This document shows, one piece after another, positions 53,376 to 61,760 of a stretch of DNA of 64,000 nt. A program made the translations under genes and the position numbers. The notes beneath the pieces are model-generated. The model made no database searches. It worked only from the letters and a program-made list of their open reading frames with translations, and had not been told where the DNA came from. The stretch spans positions 2,448,501 through 2,512,500 of the forward strand of contig NZ_CP079800.1 of assembly GCF_028869115.1 (NCBI RefSeq). Reading direction: 5' to 3'. The first letter of the stretch is position 1. Each line of letters starts with the position of its first letter. The stretch comes from Pseudemcibacter aquimaris. Lineage in GTDB: Bacteria; Pseudomonadota; Alphaproteobacteria; Sphingomonadales; Emcibacteraceae.

Positions 53376-54130
53376 TATGCCTCCTTCCAACATCGATCCT
53401 GCCAGTCACAAAAACGGCAGAGATAAAATGTCGGCGTATCACTGATGCGCGGCAGAAACTCTCCAGCCTCACAGGCTTTGATAATGTTCACCGCCTTGTC
53501 GCTCATCTTTTGCGCAAGCTCAGCATTAAACGGCACCAGTTCATGGTGGATTTCTGCTGTGTCTTTATTGACCGCCGTGAAGAAAGCTGGGTTGGAAGAA
53601 ATCCCTTCAACCGATCCTTCCATATAGGCCTGATAAATAGCCATCTGAGCCGCATAGATTGGTTTGGATTTAACAACACCTTTTTTGACAGTATCTGCCC
53701 ATGACTTGGCATTCATGGACTTGCACTCCCAGAGCATGGGAAAGGTGAGCTTCAGGCTTGTCGGGGCAGCTGTGATAATCCCGTCCACATGGCCTTTGAT
53801 GCGGCCACCAGCAACCGAGAAACCAAACTGGTAGCCGTTGGGTTTTTCCGTGAAAATCTCAAAGCCTGCCTGACGCAACCAATCAATGGCTAAATCTTCG
53901 AACAGGTGGCCTGCCGCAAAAATCCGCAGCAACTGCCCGGAGAAATCCCGCCCTTCATCTTTCGGGGCATTCTGAAACTCGAACTGCAAAGCGCGGGCGC
54001 ATTCAACACCCAAACGGGAGGCACCAAGATAGCTGCGCGGTGTTTCGCTTGCAGACTTGGTGGTCAGCGCCACATCAATCTTATCGTTGACGCGGTCTGC
54101 AAAGCTCTCTTTTGAATTAAAATCTAACAT
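53375..54130 (-). CDS. Cas4-like PD-(D/E)xK exonuclease with Fe-S cluster cysteines
   Basis: This 251-residue nuclease has RLGVECARALQFEF with the first cysteine near residue 50. The nuclease core is GRIKGHVDGIITA (Asp) and LWECKSMNAKSW (Glu-x-Lys). The C-terminal cysteines in FYLCRFCDWQDRCW complete a Cas4/AddB-type iron-sulfur site. With the RecA-like ATPase, DUF669 and helicase it forms the phage recombination module. Its ends overlap both neighbours by one base. Confidence 0.9.
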   Translation of the reverse strand: MLDFNSKESFADRVNDKIDVALTTKSASETPRSYLGASRLGVECARALQFEFQNAPKDEGRDFSGQLLRIFAAGHLFEDLAIDWLRQAGFEIFTEKPNGYQFGFSVAGGRIKGHVDGIITAAPTSLKLTFPMLWECKSMNAKSWADTVKKGVVKSKPIYAAQMAIYQAYMEGSVEGISSNPAFFTAVNKDTAEIHHELVPFNAELAQKMSDKAVNIIKACEAGEFLPRISDTPTFYLCRFCDWQDRCWKEA

Positions 54131-54516
54131 CAGAATGGGATCTCCTCTGATGTGGGAAACTGCTGGCGCAAGTTATCCTGATAGGCCGTAACCACGGTTT
54201 CGATGAGGGCCAAGACTTCGTCTTTTTGATAGTCAGCCAAAGGACGGTTCATGCCGATGCTCGACACATATTCACCGAGCGGCACCAAGGCAGCTTCCAT
54301 GGCTGCACTCTCATTTTTTGTCGGATCAATCATCCGGTTATTTCCTTTCTTCTTCCATGCGGACCAAGCCTTCTGGCAAGGGATGGAGCAGAATTTTCTG
54401 TAACTTGTTTCTCGCGCTTTGCTGCCCCGGGCGCTCTGTGCATCAAACCATCCGAAGCCTCGGGCTTGTCTCTCACACACCGCACAAAAGACTGGCCCGG
54501 ACGAGACAGGTGTCAT
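54130..54516 (-). CDS. DUF6511-like zinc protein
   Basis: This 128-residue protein has CAVCERQARGFGWFDAQ and YRKFCSIPCQKAW, giving four cysteines for one zinc site, then an acidic helical C-terminus. The N-terminal pattern is that of the DUF6511 family from alphaproteobacterial phages. Function is unknown; it sits between helicase and exonuclease and overlaps both, suggesting a DNA-processing role. Confidence 0.75.
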   Translation of the reverse strand: MTPVSSGPVFCAVCERQARGFGWFDAQSARGSKARETSYRKFCSIPCQKAWSAWKKKGNNRMIDPTKNESAAMEAALVPLGEYVSSIGMNRPLADYQKDEVLALIETVVTAYQDNLRQQFPTSEEIPF

Positions 54517-56180
54517 GCCGCCAGGTCTTCTGCCGAGCGCATGACGAGCTGCTGGATAGAGCCACGGTTAAATTGAAATTTGAGCAGGGCTGATGCCTGA
54601 TAGCGGGTCAGACTGAAATCCATCCGGTAGTCAGCGGGCAACAAGGCGAGCTGCTTTGCCGTGGCAGACTGGTTGAGCCAGCCTTTGGTCTTGTGAGCCG
54701 TCTCATCGCTTTCATAGTCATTGAGCCAGTCATCAGCGGAAGCCAGACAAACCGTGCGCTCACCCACACTGAGAAGCCGAACGATCTTGCCGTCCACCCC
54801 GCCAACTGCATACCAACGCCCGCCGAGATAAAAGATGCCAGCCCATGCTTTGAAGCCGCAGGCCATCAAAGCCAGATCATCACCAAACAGATCAACCCAG
54901 CGGAATGAAGATCGCTTCAAAAGATCCACTTCGGACATGATAAAATCCGACAAGGGGCTGCCTTCTGTGGCTTCTGACTCAAACACGTGGGAGCAAATGG
55001 AACATTCACGGCTGCTGATCGGCACCATCGCATGGCATTCCGGACATTCTTTTTGGGGAGCCTCACCATCGCCAGTGCGCGAATCCAGATCTACATCCTG
55101 TTCAAGTGACCCATGCAGCAAGCTGGATGTGCCGAAGTCCAAAACGATACAATCTGTTTTAACAACACCCGGAAACTCTTCAGGGTCAACGGTCCTAAGC
55201 CCTCTGCCGACCATTTGAATCATAGTCGATTTGTATGAGGAAGGTCGCAGCAGGATCACACATGAAGTTGGAGGGTGGTCCCAGCCCTCCGTCAGAACTG
55301 CCACATTGACGACGACCTGAATTTCACCATCACTATAAGCCTTCAGGATTGCAGCCCGGTCCTTTGAAGATAGCTCACCGTGAATAGCAGCTGCTGCCAC
55401 ACCGTGTGCATTAAAGGCATCACTCACATTCTGTGCATGACTGATGGTCGAGCAGAAAACGACCGTTGGACGATCATGGGCTTTATCCTGCCAGTGCTTG
55501 ATTACCGCGTCCGTAATGGGTGAGCGGTTCATGATGGCATCCACTTGTGCCATATCGAAATCATCGACAGACTTGCGGACTTGGGTAAGCTCTTTCTGTG
55601 CGCCCACATCGATAACAAAGGTGCGCGGCGGCACCAAATGCCCGGATGCAATCAATTCTCCAATAGCGATTTGATCGCCAACATTTGAGAAAACAGGTCT
55701 GAGCCCCTGCTTGTCTCCCCTGTTAGGTGTCGCGGTAACACCGAAGAGTTTTAGATCAGGGTTCTGGTCATATGCCCGATCAATGACCCGCCGATAGCTA
55801 TCTGCAGCTGCGTGATGCGCTTCATCAATAACCAGCAGGTCAAGCTTCGGCATTGCATTGACATTGGCCTGTCTGGAGAGCGTCTGCACCATGGCGAAGG
55901 TTGTCTGGCCGGACCAGTCTTTACTGCTCGCATCATAGCGGGACGTGCTTGCCCCACTATTGACGCGCTTGAACTTGGCTTCATTTTGTCCAGTCAGCTC
56001 ATCGCGGTGTGCAAGCACACATACTTTGGCATCACTATCTGCTACATAGCCGCCTGCGACACCGGATAGCATGATGGTCTTGCCAGCACCTGTTGGGGCC
56101 ACACCGAGCGTGTTGCCGTGTTCATGAAGCGCCGCCGTGCAGCGCTCCACAAAGGTCTTTTGTCTGGGACGTAAAATCAT
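54513..56180 (-). CDS. DEAD/DEAH-box helicase with C-terminal zinc ribbon
   Basis: This gene encodes 555 residues from ATG 56180, which has AGGAGG seven bases upstream. SF2 motifs include GVAPTGAGKTIML, LLVIDEAHHAAADS, GVTATPNRGD and QMVGRGLRT. A zinc ribbon (CPECHAMVPISSRECSICSH, about residue 385) follows the helicase core. This design is common in phage replication operons. It probably unwinds DNA or remodels replication/recombination intermediates. It overlaps the next gene by four bases. Confidence 0.92.
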   Translation of the reverse strand: MILRPRQKTFVERCTAALHEHGNTLGVAPTGAGKTIMLSGVAGGYVADSDAKVCVLAHRDELTGQNEAKFKRVNSGASTSRYDASSKDWSGQTTFAMVQTLSRQANVNAMPKLDLLVIDEAHHAAADSYRRVIDRAYDQNPDLKLFGVTATPNRGDKQGLRPVFSNVGDQIAIGELIASGHLVPPRTFVIDVGAQKELTQVRKSVDDFDMAQVDAIMNRSPITDAVIKHWQDKAHDRPTVVFCSTISHAQNVSDAFNAHGVAAAAIHGELSSKDRAAILKAYSDGEIQVVVNVAVLTEGWDHPPTSCVILLRPSSYKSTMIQMVGRGLRTVDPEEFPGVVKTDCIVLDFGTSSLLHGSLEQDVDLDSRTGDGEAPQKECPECHAMVPISSRECSICSHVFESEATEGSPLSDFIMSEVDLLKRSSFRWVDLFGDDLALMACGFKAWAGIFYLGGRWYAVGGVDGKIVRLLSVGERTVCLASADDWLNDYESDETAHKTKGWLNQSATAKQLALLPADYRMDFSLTRYQASALLKFQFNRGSIQQLVMRSAEDLAA

Positions 56181-56191
56181 GGACCAACCTC

Positions 56192-56764
56192 CTACTGCGC
56201 CCAACTCGGACGGTTCGGATTAGCTGGTGCCGCAGCAGGTGCATCAGGAGCCGAAGCAACATGACTACCCATCAAGGCAGCATAATCCTTATTGTCCGGT
56301 GTGATCGCCAAACGGATCTCGTTCTTGTCATCACCGTTTTGATCTTTGCCCACATCGATTTTCGCCAGAAACTCTATGCCGTCGAGGTCAGCCAAGCCGG
56401 AGATGCGCCGCTTGTTTTGCGCTTCCGGTGACGTGTCCTTTGGCAGCAACTTGCGCGAGGAGTTCAGGATGCCCTTGATGAAAGAGCGTCCCATATTTGC
56501 CCAGTCAGGTCCCTTCGGACTGTGAAGACCAATCAGGCTCCAGACCTTGCGACGCACGTAGGGACCGTCTGTCACAACAAACTCACAGGACAGATAGATT
56601 GATCCAGTGGTGTCGCTGCGTGTGGCATAGCCACCAGTCCAGCCTTGAGTATAGTCGTCATAGCCGCCCGGACGGATGGTCATTCTCACCTTCGCCAAGG
56701 TTCCCTTTGGGATCAGGTCGTAATTATTCTGCTCATCAGCAGAGTTGAAATCATTCCATGTCAT
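56192..56764 (-). CDS. DUF669-family ssDNA-binding-like protein
   Basis: This 190-residue protein begins WNDFNSADEQNNYDLIPKGTLAKVRMTIRPGGYDD and contains LSCEFVVTDGPYVRRKVW, the DUF669 pattern. These proteins occur beside Sak4-like ATPases and are thought to serve as phage single-strand binding proteins. The C-terminus is Ala/Pro-rich (APDAPAAAPANPNRPSWAQ) rather than acidic. It begins two bases after the ATPase gene. Confidence 0.85.
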   Translation of the reverse strand: MTWNDFNSADEQNNYDLIPKGTLAKVRMTIRPGGYDDYTQGWTGGYATRSDTTGSIYLSCEFVVTDGPYVRRKVWSLIGLHSPKGPDWANMGRSFIKGILNSSRKLLPKDTSPEAQNKRRISGLADLDGIEFLAKIDVGKDQNGDDKNEIRLAITPDNKDYAALMGSHVASAPDAPAAAPANPNRPSWAQ

Positions 56765-56766
56765 GA

Positions 56767-57642
56767 TTATTGCTCCTCGCCCTGCTGAGGGCCGTTATCT
56801 TGGGGTTGCTGTGGGAAGTGATGCTGCAGGCGCTCTGCAGCAGGCTGAACCGGCTGATGAATTTTGCCCATCAAGTTGTCGAGCCGAGGCTCTTCCATCA
56901 TCTCAAGACGACCAGAGCGATCCTTTGCCGGATAGCCGTATGGGTTGATGGTATGGGTTATGAAGGCGCGGTAAGCTGGGCCTTCCTCTGGCTTGATCTC
57001 AGCCATGGTAATGACCTGATCCACGATGCCTGGCAGCTCCAGGCCGGTTTTTGCGCCCTCAATCTGCGGGGCAAAGACCTTGCGATTGAAGTCATCCAAA
57101 CGCTCATCAAGGATGCCGACAAACCAGATGTTTTTATCTCTGGTATGCTGGAGATGCGTGAGCCACGCGATCATCTCTTGGCCGTGAAGGCCGTAAGCCC
57201 CCCGGGTGTCAGGCTTGCCTGTGCGATCAGACATGGCTTGGGGTTGCCCCTTGCACCAGTTGAAACACAGTCGACCCGCAACGGTGATGCTATCAATGAA
57301 GACCGTCTTGTATTTGCTCAAAACGTCTGCGCTGCCAAACTGCTCACAAACCGCATCAAAATGCGCCTGACTATATGGCTGGTCATCACGCAGCGAGGGG
57401 TTGGGGCCGCCAATGAAGACCGCGAAGTCCCGGCATTCCTGCCAAGTGCGCGGACGGATGCTGTCACCAGCCCAGCCTTCTATGGCGAGGTCACCAGCTT
57501 CCAGATCCATAAAGAGGGTTTCATTGGCTGGCAGCGTCCAAAGCAAAGATGTCTTGCCAATACCGGACTTGCCGAAGATCACGCCCTTGACCCCACGGGT
57601 CTCATTCAGGCGTTCATCCGCTGAAATAATAGGAAGGCTCAT
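56767..57642 (-). CDS. RecA-like AAA ATPase (Sak4-like recombinase)
   Basis: This 291-residue ATPase has Walker A GKSGIGKTSLLW (about 24-35) and the Walker B strand TVFIDSITVAGRL (about 110). PGIVDQVITMAEI and the C-terminal PYGYPAKDRSGRL segments complete the AAA_24 pattern. Sak4-like proteins promote single-strand annealing with a phage SSB, here the DUF669 protein encoded next. The C-terminus is Gln-rich. The start overlaps the AlpA gene's stop. The first 109 residues of the prophage A copy are present at 1-327. Confidence 0.88.
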   Translation of the reverse strand: MSLPIISADERLNETRGVKGVIFGKSGIGKTSLLWTLPANETLFMDLEAGDLAIEGWAGDSIRPRTWQECRDFAVFIGGPNPSLRDDQPYSQAHFDAVCEQFGSADVLSKYKTVFIDSITVAGRLCFNWCKGQPQAMSDRTGKPDTRGAYGLHGQEMIAWLTHLQHTRDKNIWFVGILDERLDDFNRKVFAPQIEGAKTGLELPGIVDQVITMAEIKPEEGPAYRAFITHTINPYGYPAKDRSGRLEMMEEPRLDNLMGKIHQPVQPAAERLQHHFPQQPQDNGPQQGEEQ

Positions 57643-57854
57643 TTTGCGCCTCCCTGAAGATAGGTGTTTTCTGTGGTGCTTTGACGCATTTGGTTTGCTT
57701 CAAAGGCTTCAATATCCTCGACGCGGTAAACAACCCGGCCACCGAGTTTCATAAAGGCTGGGCCTTCGCCCAACCAACGCCACCGTTCCAAGGTGCGCTC
57801 GCTCAAGTTCCAACGATCGGCGAGCTCGATCTGATTTAAATGCTTAATGGACAT
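57639..57854 (-). CDS. AlpA/MerR-type small DNA-binding protein (prophage B)
   Basis: This 71-residue single-domain helix-turn-helix protein is one residue different from the copy at 324-539. It is the first gene of the rightmost early operon and overlaps the ATPase gene. The integrase of the same phage ends in a similar domain (RWRWLGEGPAFMKLGGRVVYR here, NWRWRKVGPKFVKVGNRVRYE there). It may therefore bind related sites and act in excision, in early transcription, or both. Confidence 0.8.
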   Translation of the reverse strand: MSIKHLNQIELADRWNLSERTLERWRWLGEGPAFMKLGGRVVYRVEDIEAFEANQMRQSTTENTYLQGGAK

Positions 57855-58048
57855 CTGCCATTCCTTTCGCTTGCTTCAAATTGCAAAGAAAGAATGGCTT
57901 GTTATGCGAAATTCGTCTTGGGGATCAGATGTGGATAATTAGCGGATATTATAGGCAAATTAAGGGGGATTAAGATGGGGCGAGCGAGGGATAGGTGGGG
58001 GATGGCTTTGACCAAAAGCGGCACAAATAAATGGATAAGACCGGGGGA
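57855..58048. promoter_or_regulatory. Non-coding leader of the early operon with SD-sequestering hairpin (prophage B)
   Basis: This 194-base gap corresponds to 540-733. The 40-base inverted repeat at 57858-57897 has arms CCATTC/GAATGG, TTTC/GAAA and TTGC/GCAA. On the minus strand its second arm carries the GGA of the AlpA ribosome binding site. Beyond it the two prophages diverge more than in the flanking genes. Confidence 0.5.
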
Positions 58049-58756
58049 TCAGTCTTTACGTAGGTCTACGTTTAAACGGTATAGACCACGCTTGTTTGAA
58101 ACGATGAGCTCACGCCATGACGGGTTTTTCTGGGACTTAAAGACGTCCTGCATACGGTGAGATTGAGAACCAGCCTCTGCCAGAACCTGCTTGCCGGATC
58201 GCCACATCCCCCCGTCCAACATCGAGCGGTGCAGGCGGGAGACGACATCAGCCTGTATAGGTCCAAGATTATAGGTCTGCCCGTTCAGAGAAACTTCCGT
58301 GAAATCCTTATTATGCTTGAGCCCATTATTGGTTGGATGGTCTTCATCTCCTGTCAGATTATGCTTCAATTCCACACGGTCTCGTTCTTCCCGGCGGATC
58401 ACAAGCTCTTTGGTCGTAATAGTCAATCCGTCTTCGGGGGATAAAAGGTGAGCATATTCCATGGGCAATGCGTCAAAGGCAGAAATCACTGACGATCCAT
58501 TGGTGAATATTTTATATGCATCAAAGTCCCGAAGGTCCATCAGGCCTCTATACCTGTCCCTTGAACAGGGAACTGTATAACCCTGACCTGATTCTTGATC
58601 TTCTTCGATATAGCCGGTTTCAATGACAGCACCGAAGAGGCGGACAGAGACTTTGAGAAGACCGTTTTCAGCCAAATAAACCAAATCCCGCCGAGGCATC
58701 CCCCAGCGGGCTTCAATTTCTTCCAACGTAAAATAGTCTTTCTCAATGAAGCTCAT
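58049..58756 (-). CDS. Early regulator divergent from the repressor (prophage B)
   Basis: This protein has about 235 residues and is a close homologue of the product of 734-1441, with the same N-terminal helix-turn-helix-like segment and C-terminal winged-helix-like segment (RSGKQVLAEAGSQSHRMQDVF). The start is set at 58756 by conservation. An additional in-frame ATG at 58765, with AGGG close upstream, could add three residues in this copy only. Position relative to the repressor suggests control of the lysis-lysogeny choice. Confidence 0.65.
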   Translation of the reverse strand: MSFIEKDYFTLEEIEARWGMPRRDLVYLAENGLLKVSVRLFGAVIETGYIEEDQESGQGYTVPCSRDRYRGLMDLRDFDAYKIFTNGSSVISAFDALPMEYAHLLSPEDGLTITTKELVIRREERDRVELKHNLTGDEDHPTNNGLKHNKDFTEVSLNGQTYNLGPIQADVVSRLHRSMLDGGMWRSGKQVLAEAGSQSHRMQDVFKSQKNPSWRELIVSNKRGLYRLNVDLRKD

Positions 58757-58798
58757 AAAAAACATTAACCCTGTAATTAAGCGCTATACCATAAACGC

Positions 58799-58827
58799 TT
58801 GACAAAGACTAATCAATCCTTTTTAAT
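58799..58827 (+). promoter_or_regulatory. Repressor-maintenance promoter of prophage B
   Basis: TTGACA at 58799-58804 and TTTAAT at 58822-58827 are spaced by 17 bases. TTATCC and GGATAA (centred near 58845) flank the ribosome binding site as an inverted pair and may be an operator half-site pair. On the opposite strand TGGTATAGC at about 58783 could be an extended -10 for the divergent regulator. Confidence 0.7.
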
Positions 58828-58856
58828 CCACATTATCCACAAGATGAGGATAACTT

Positions 58857-59525
58857 ATGAAATACACGATGGCTGACAGACTAAAAGCAAGGACCAGACA
58901 GCTTGGGCTGAATGCGGGTCAAGTTGCTGAAATGGCAAATATCAACAGATCATTTGTCTACGACATTATGCGTGGTCGTTCTGAAAATCCTAATCTGGAA
59001 AAACTGGATAAAGTAGCCGGTGCAATCAAGGTTGAGCGAAACTGGTTACTCCATGGCATGGGTGATGTGCAGGGTGAGAACCCTATCATGGAAGACCCAA
59101 ATGAAGCCTTTGTCGCGGTTCCATCTGTGAAGCTCACAGCCTCTATGGGGGGTGGGCGTGAAGTCGTTGAGGATGTTGAAAATGGCGAGCCTTATCACTT
59201 CCAGAGCTCGTGGATTAAACATAAGTTACAAGCCGACCCAAAGAACCTGAAGATTATGCATGTGGAAGGTGACAGCATGATGCCCACCCTGCATGACGGC
59301 GATGTGGTTCTTGTTGACGTGGGACGTAAATCCCCCACCCCTCCGGGCATCTTCATTCTTCATGATGGTATGGGGCTGGTTGCCAAGAGGCTTGAGAACA
59401 TTCCAAACAATGACCCGCCTATGGTTCGGGTGATCTCAGACAATAACTTTTACTCCCCATATGAACGCACGCTTGATGAGGTGAACATCATTGGCAAAGT
59501 TCGCTGGTATGCGCGGGAGATATAA
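58857..59525 (+). CDS. CI-like phage repressor (prophage B)
   Basis: This is a 222-residue XRE helix-turn-helix plus S24-domain repressor. It is identical to the prophage A repressor from about residue 110 to the end, and identical in the recognition helix (NINRSFVYDIMRG). The differences cluster at residues 43-55, 72, 82, 104 and 109. At DNA level many silent changes separate the copies. The Ser/Lys pair (GDSMMPT, VAKRLE) is present, with no Ala-Gly cleavage dipeptide. It should recognise the same operators as the prophage A protein. Confidence 0.92.
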   Translation: MKYTMADRLKARTRQLGLNAGQVAEMANINRSFVYDIMRGRSENPNLEKLDKVAGAIKVERNWLLHGMGDVQGENPIMEDPNEAFVAVPSVKLTASMGGGREVVEDVENGEPYHFQSSWIKHKLQADPKNLKIMHVEGDSMMPTLHDGDVVLVDVGRKSPTPPGIFILHDGMGLVAKRLENIPNNDPPMVRVISDNNFYSPYERTLDEVNIIGKVRWYAREI

Positions 59526-60001
59526 TGATCTATAAAGCCCTCACATTCATAGCAGTTCTATTGCTTCTTTCCCCATCCAGCTATGCCAATGAAGTTGAGG
59601 GACTAGCTCGGGTTGTCGACGGTGACACCTTAGTCATAGGCAAACAGCGCATAAGACTTCACGGCATTGATGCTCCTGAACAAAAGCAGCTATGCCGTAA
59701 AAAAGAGAATTTTGACTGGGCTTGCGGTCAAGCGGCCACTCAAGCGTTAAAGCAAAAAATTGCTTCCCAATCAGTCAAGTGTATTGGGGAAACTTATGAC
59801 CGCTATAAACGTTTAATCGCAGTCTGTTACTTAGGCAAAACTGATCTGAACAGATGGATGGTACGCAATGGATTAAGCGTAGCCTATCGGCGTTATTCCA
59901 AAGATTACATAACCGAAGAAAAATATGCGCAAAACCAAAAGAATGGCATTTGGAATTCTGAATTTCAGATGCCTTGGACTTGGCGAAAAAACAACAAATA
60001 G
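59525..60001 (+). CDS. Secreted thermonuclease (SNase), short form
   Basis: This 158-residue nuclease begins with a signal peptide (ALTFIAVLLLLSPSSYA). The SNase core follows: VVDGDTLVIGKQRIRLHGIDAPE, DRYKRLIAVCY and VAYRRYSKDY. It lacks the sunset domain present in the prophage A homologue. The start codon overlaps the repressor stop by one base, so it is made from the repressor transcript in the lysogen. A periplasmic nuclease made constantly by lysogens could attack DNA of incoming phages or free DNA. Confidence 0.9.
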   Translation: MIYKALTFIAVLLLLSPSSYANEVEGLARVVDGDTLVIGKQRIRLHGIDAPEQKQLCRKKENFDWACGQAATQALKQKIASQSVKCIGETYDRYKRLIAVCYLGKTDLNRWMVRNGLSVAYRRYSKDYITEEKYAQNQKNGIWNSEFQMPWTWRKNNK

Positions 60002-60009
60002 GAGGCTAA

Positions 60010-60504
60010 ATGGACGTCCACGAAAGAGCTGAAAATAATTGGCTGGAAGCAGATCAAGAACCAAAAAACAATAACTCATGGGGGATGTTTTCATATGGCG
60101 ATGCACCCGCTGGTATCGGTGGCGGTATTGGTTCATTCGTCTGGTTTAAAGATAGAGATAGCCTCCTAGACTTTATAGCTCAAACATTACCATTTTCGCC
60201 TCCCGGACCGATCACCACAGAATTACAGCCAGTTATAGAAGCAACCGAAAAAACTGTTACCACATTGAAAAAAGGGGGGAGCCTAGAAGCTGGCATCGAG
60301 GAACTTAACCAAACCCTCAGATCTTTCTCCCAGATCCGATGGATTGGCACATTTGAAGATTTACGAACTGGTCAAAAAGAATTTGAAAAAGAGGTTCGCT
60401 TAGATTTCAGAGATTCAACAGACTCATCAAAAAATGCCAAGGCAGAAATCGAAGACAATGCTCTTAAGGACTTTATTGAGTATATCGAAACCTACGGCAT
60501 CTAA
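60010..60504 (+). CDS. Unknown 164-residue protein of the prophage B cargo operon
   Basis: I do not recognise this family. AGGAGG five bases upstream gives a clear start eight bases after the nuclease gene. The N-terminal part has a Gly-rich WGMFSYGDAPAGIGGGIGSFVWFKDRDSLLDFI motif. The C-terminal part is helical and acidic. There is no signal peptide or membrane segment. The FVWFKDRDSLLDFI stretch could be a small alpha/beta domain. It is likely functionally linked to the next gene, 17 bases downstream. Confidence 0.6.
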   Translation: MDVHERAENNWLEADQEPKNNNSWGMFSYGDAPAGIGGGIGSFVWFKDRDSLLDFIAQTLPFSPPGPITTELQPVIEATEKTVTTLKKGGSLEAGIEELNQTLRSFSQIRWIGTFEDLRTGQKEFEKEVRLDFRDSTDSSKNAKAEIEDNALKDFIEYIETYGI

Positions 60505-60521
60505 AGAAGGGGGATGATGAA

Positions 60522-61142
60522 ATGGACGATGACTTAATACCATTATTCAAAATTCTGTTTTGGGGATTTATAATTTGGTTTTTCTTTTTCAGAAACAAAG
60601 ATGAGAAAACAGAAAGCACAAGAAATGCAGATGCCGTTAAACCGGCGGAAACATCTACATTTAGCCGCCTGAAAGAGCCTTTGACCGACACAAAGAAGCA
60701 AGAAGTAATCGAAGAGCGGGATAGCAAGATCCTCACAAAACCGCCATTTATAGTCAAAGAAGCAATGGAACAGTTTTTCCGTGAACATAGAGGGAGCTCG
60801 AGCTTTTCCTCTGATTTTGGCGTGGAAGAATCACCTTTAACATGCTTTGGCTATCGCGTTGGAAAAACTAATGGAAGGCCCGAGCATCAACGTAATGATA
60901 TTTTGAAATATGCTATTTGGGGGCAAATTCCAGACTTTTTCCCCGATTATTACCGAAGGGCTTGGGGAAACCCTGGGACATACAAACGGTATCACAAAAT
61001 TATTGATCATTTAAATATGCTAGCTGATCAACGTGACGGCAGGAGGAACTACGAAGTCGCAGTTTCACATTGGCGCAGAGACATTACTTGGCTGCGTGAC
61101 AGCTATCAATCGATCATGAACAAGGTTCGCCGATATGAGTAA
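60522..61142 (+). CDS. Membrane-anchored protein with conserved GYxVGxxxG motif, unknown
   Basis: This 206-residue protein starts with one membrane segment (LIPLFKILFWGFIIWFFFF), a charged linker, and then a cytoplasmic domain from about residue 80 on (PLTCFGYRVGKTNGRPEHQR, YAIWGQIPDFFPDYYRRAWGNP, HWRRDITWLRDSY). The PL..GY.VGK..G....R..IL pattern resembles a domain I associate with proteins near helicases and restriction genes, but I cannot name it. The anchoring suggests action at the inner membrane, for example blocking DNA entry. Confidence 0.6.
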   Translation: MDDDLIPLFKILFWGFIIWFFFFRNKDEKTESTRNADAVKPAETSTFSRLKEPLTDTKKQEVIEERDSKILTKPPFIVKEAMEQFFREHRGSSSFSSDFGVEESPLTCFGYRVGKTNGRPEHQRNDILKYAIWGQIPDFFPDYYRRAWGNPGTYKRYHKIIDHLNMLADQRDGRRNYEVAVSHWRRDITWLRDSYQSIMNKVRRYE

Positions 61143-61175
61143 CCCTTAATACCAAAGAAGGCTTCGTTATAAATT

Positions 61176-61760
61176 ATGTGGTGGCAAACTATAGGCGCAA
61201 CAGCAGCCATTATCGGACTGGCAGAGATCGGTGACAAAAGCCAATTAGTGTGTATGGCACTCGCTGCAAAGCACAAGCGCATTAAGCCAGTACTATTGGG
61301 CTCTATCATCGCATTCAGTATCCTAAATGCTTTGGCTGTAATTTTTGGTGGTGCAGTAGCTAACTGGTTACCTCGCGAATGGATTTTAGCTGGCGCAGCA
61401 ATCCTCTTTTCAGTGTTTGGTATCAAAACATTTTTTGAAAAAGATGTAGAAGACGACAATATTGAAGAAACCAAAACTTCAAGCCTCTTCCTCACGACAT
61501 TTTTGATGATCTTTCTTGCGGAGCTTGGAGATAAAACTCAAATTGCTACGGCTGGCCTCGCTAGCATGTACCCGGCACTATACGTCTGGACTGGTGCTAC
61601 GATAGCCCTAGCTAGCACTTCGTTCCTAGGCGCTGTTACTGGTAAAACGATTCTGACAAAGCTTCCTATAGTATGGCTTCATAAGTTTGCTGGAATACTA
61701 TTTCTGGGCATGGCGGTCTATGCAGGCTGGTCTTTCATTAAATTAGTCGGGTTTATTTAA
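61176..61760 (+). CDS. Gdt1/UPF0016-type cation (Mn2+/Ca2+) exporter
   Basis: This 194-residue membrane protein has six predicted membrane helices in two halves, each with the family signature: AEIGDKSQL near residue 16 and AELGDKTQI near residue 115. UPF0016 proteins (MneA, TMEM165/Gdt1) export Mn2+ or exchange Ca2+/Mn2+ for protons. It is an unexpected gene for a prophage. It lies on the repressor strand downstream of the unknown pair and ends within the convergent DUF2779 gene's stop region. Confidence 0.92.
   Translation: MWWQTIGATAAIIGLAEIGDKSQLVCMALAAKHKRIKPVLLGSIIAFSILNALAVIFGGAVANWLPREWILAGAAILFSVFGIKTFFEKDVEDDNIEETKTSSLFLTTFLMIFLAELGDKTQIATAGLASMYPALYVWTGATIALASTSFLGAVTGKTILTKLPIVWLHKFAGILFLGMAVYAGWSFIKLVGFI

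Larger units (their letters stand above)
57315..59525. repeat. Diverged direct repeat of prophage early/immunity region (copy 2)
   Basis: This is the prophage B counterpart of positions 1-2209, with the same genes and order. Immediately after the repressor stop codon the two prophages diverge: prophage A inserts a 227-residue gene before its nuclease, while prophage B goes straight to its own nuclease gene. Confidence 0.9.

Noticed and set aside
56770..57624. 284-residue plus-strand reading frame
   Set aside because: It is antisense to the RecA-like ATPase gene, which has a Walker A motif and is conserved in both prophages.
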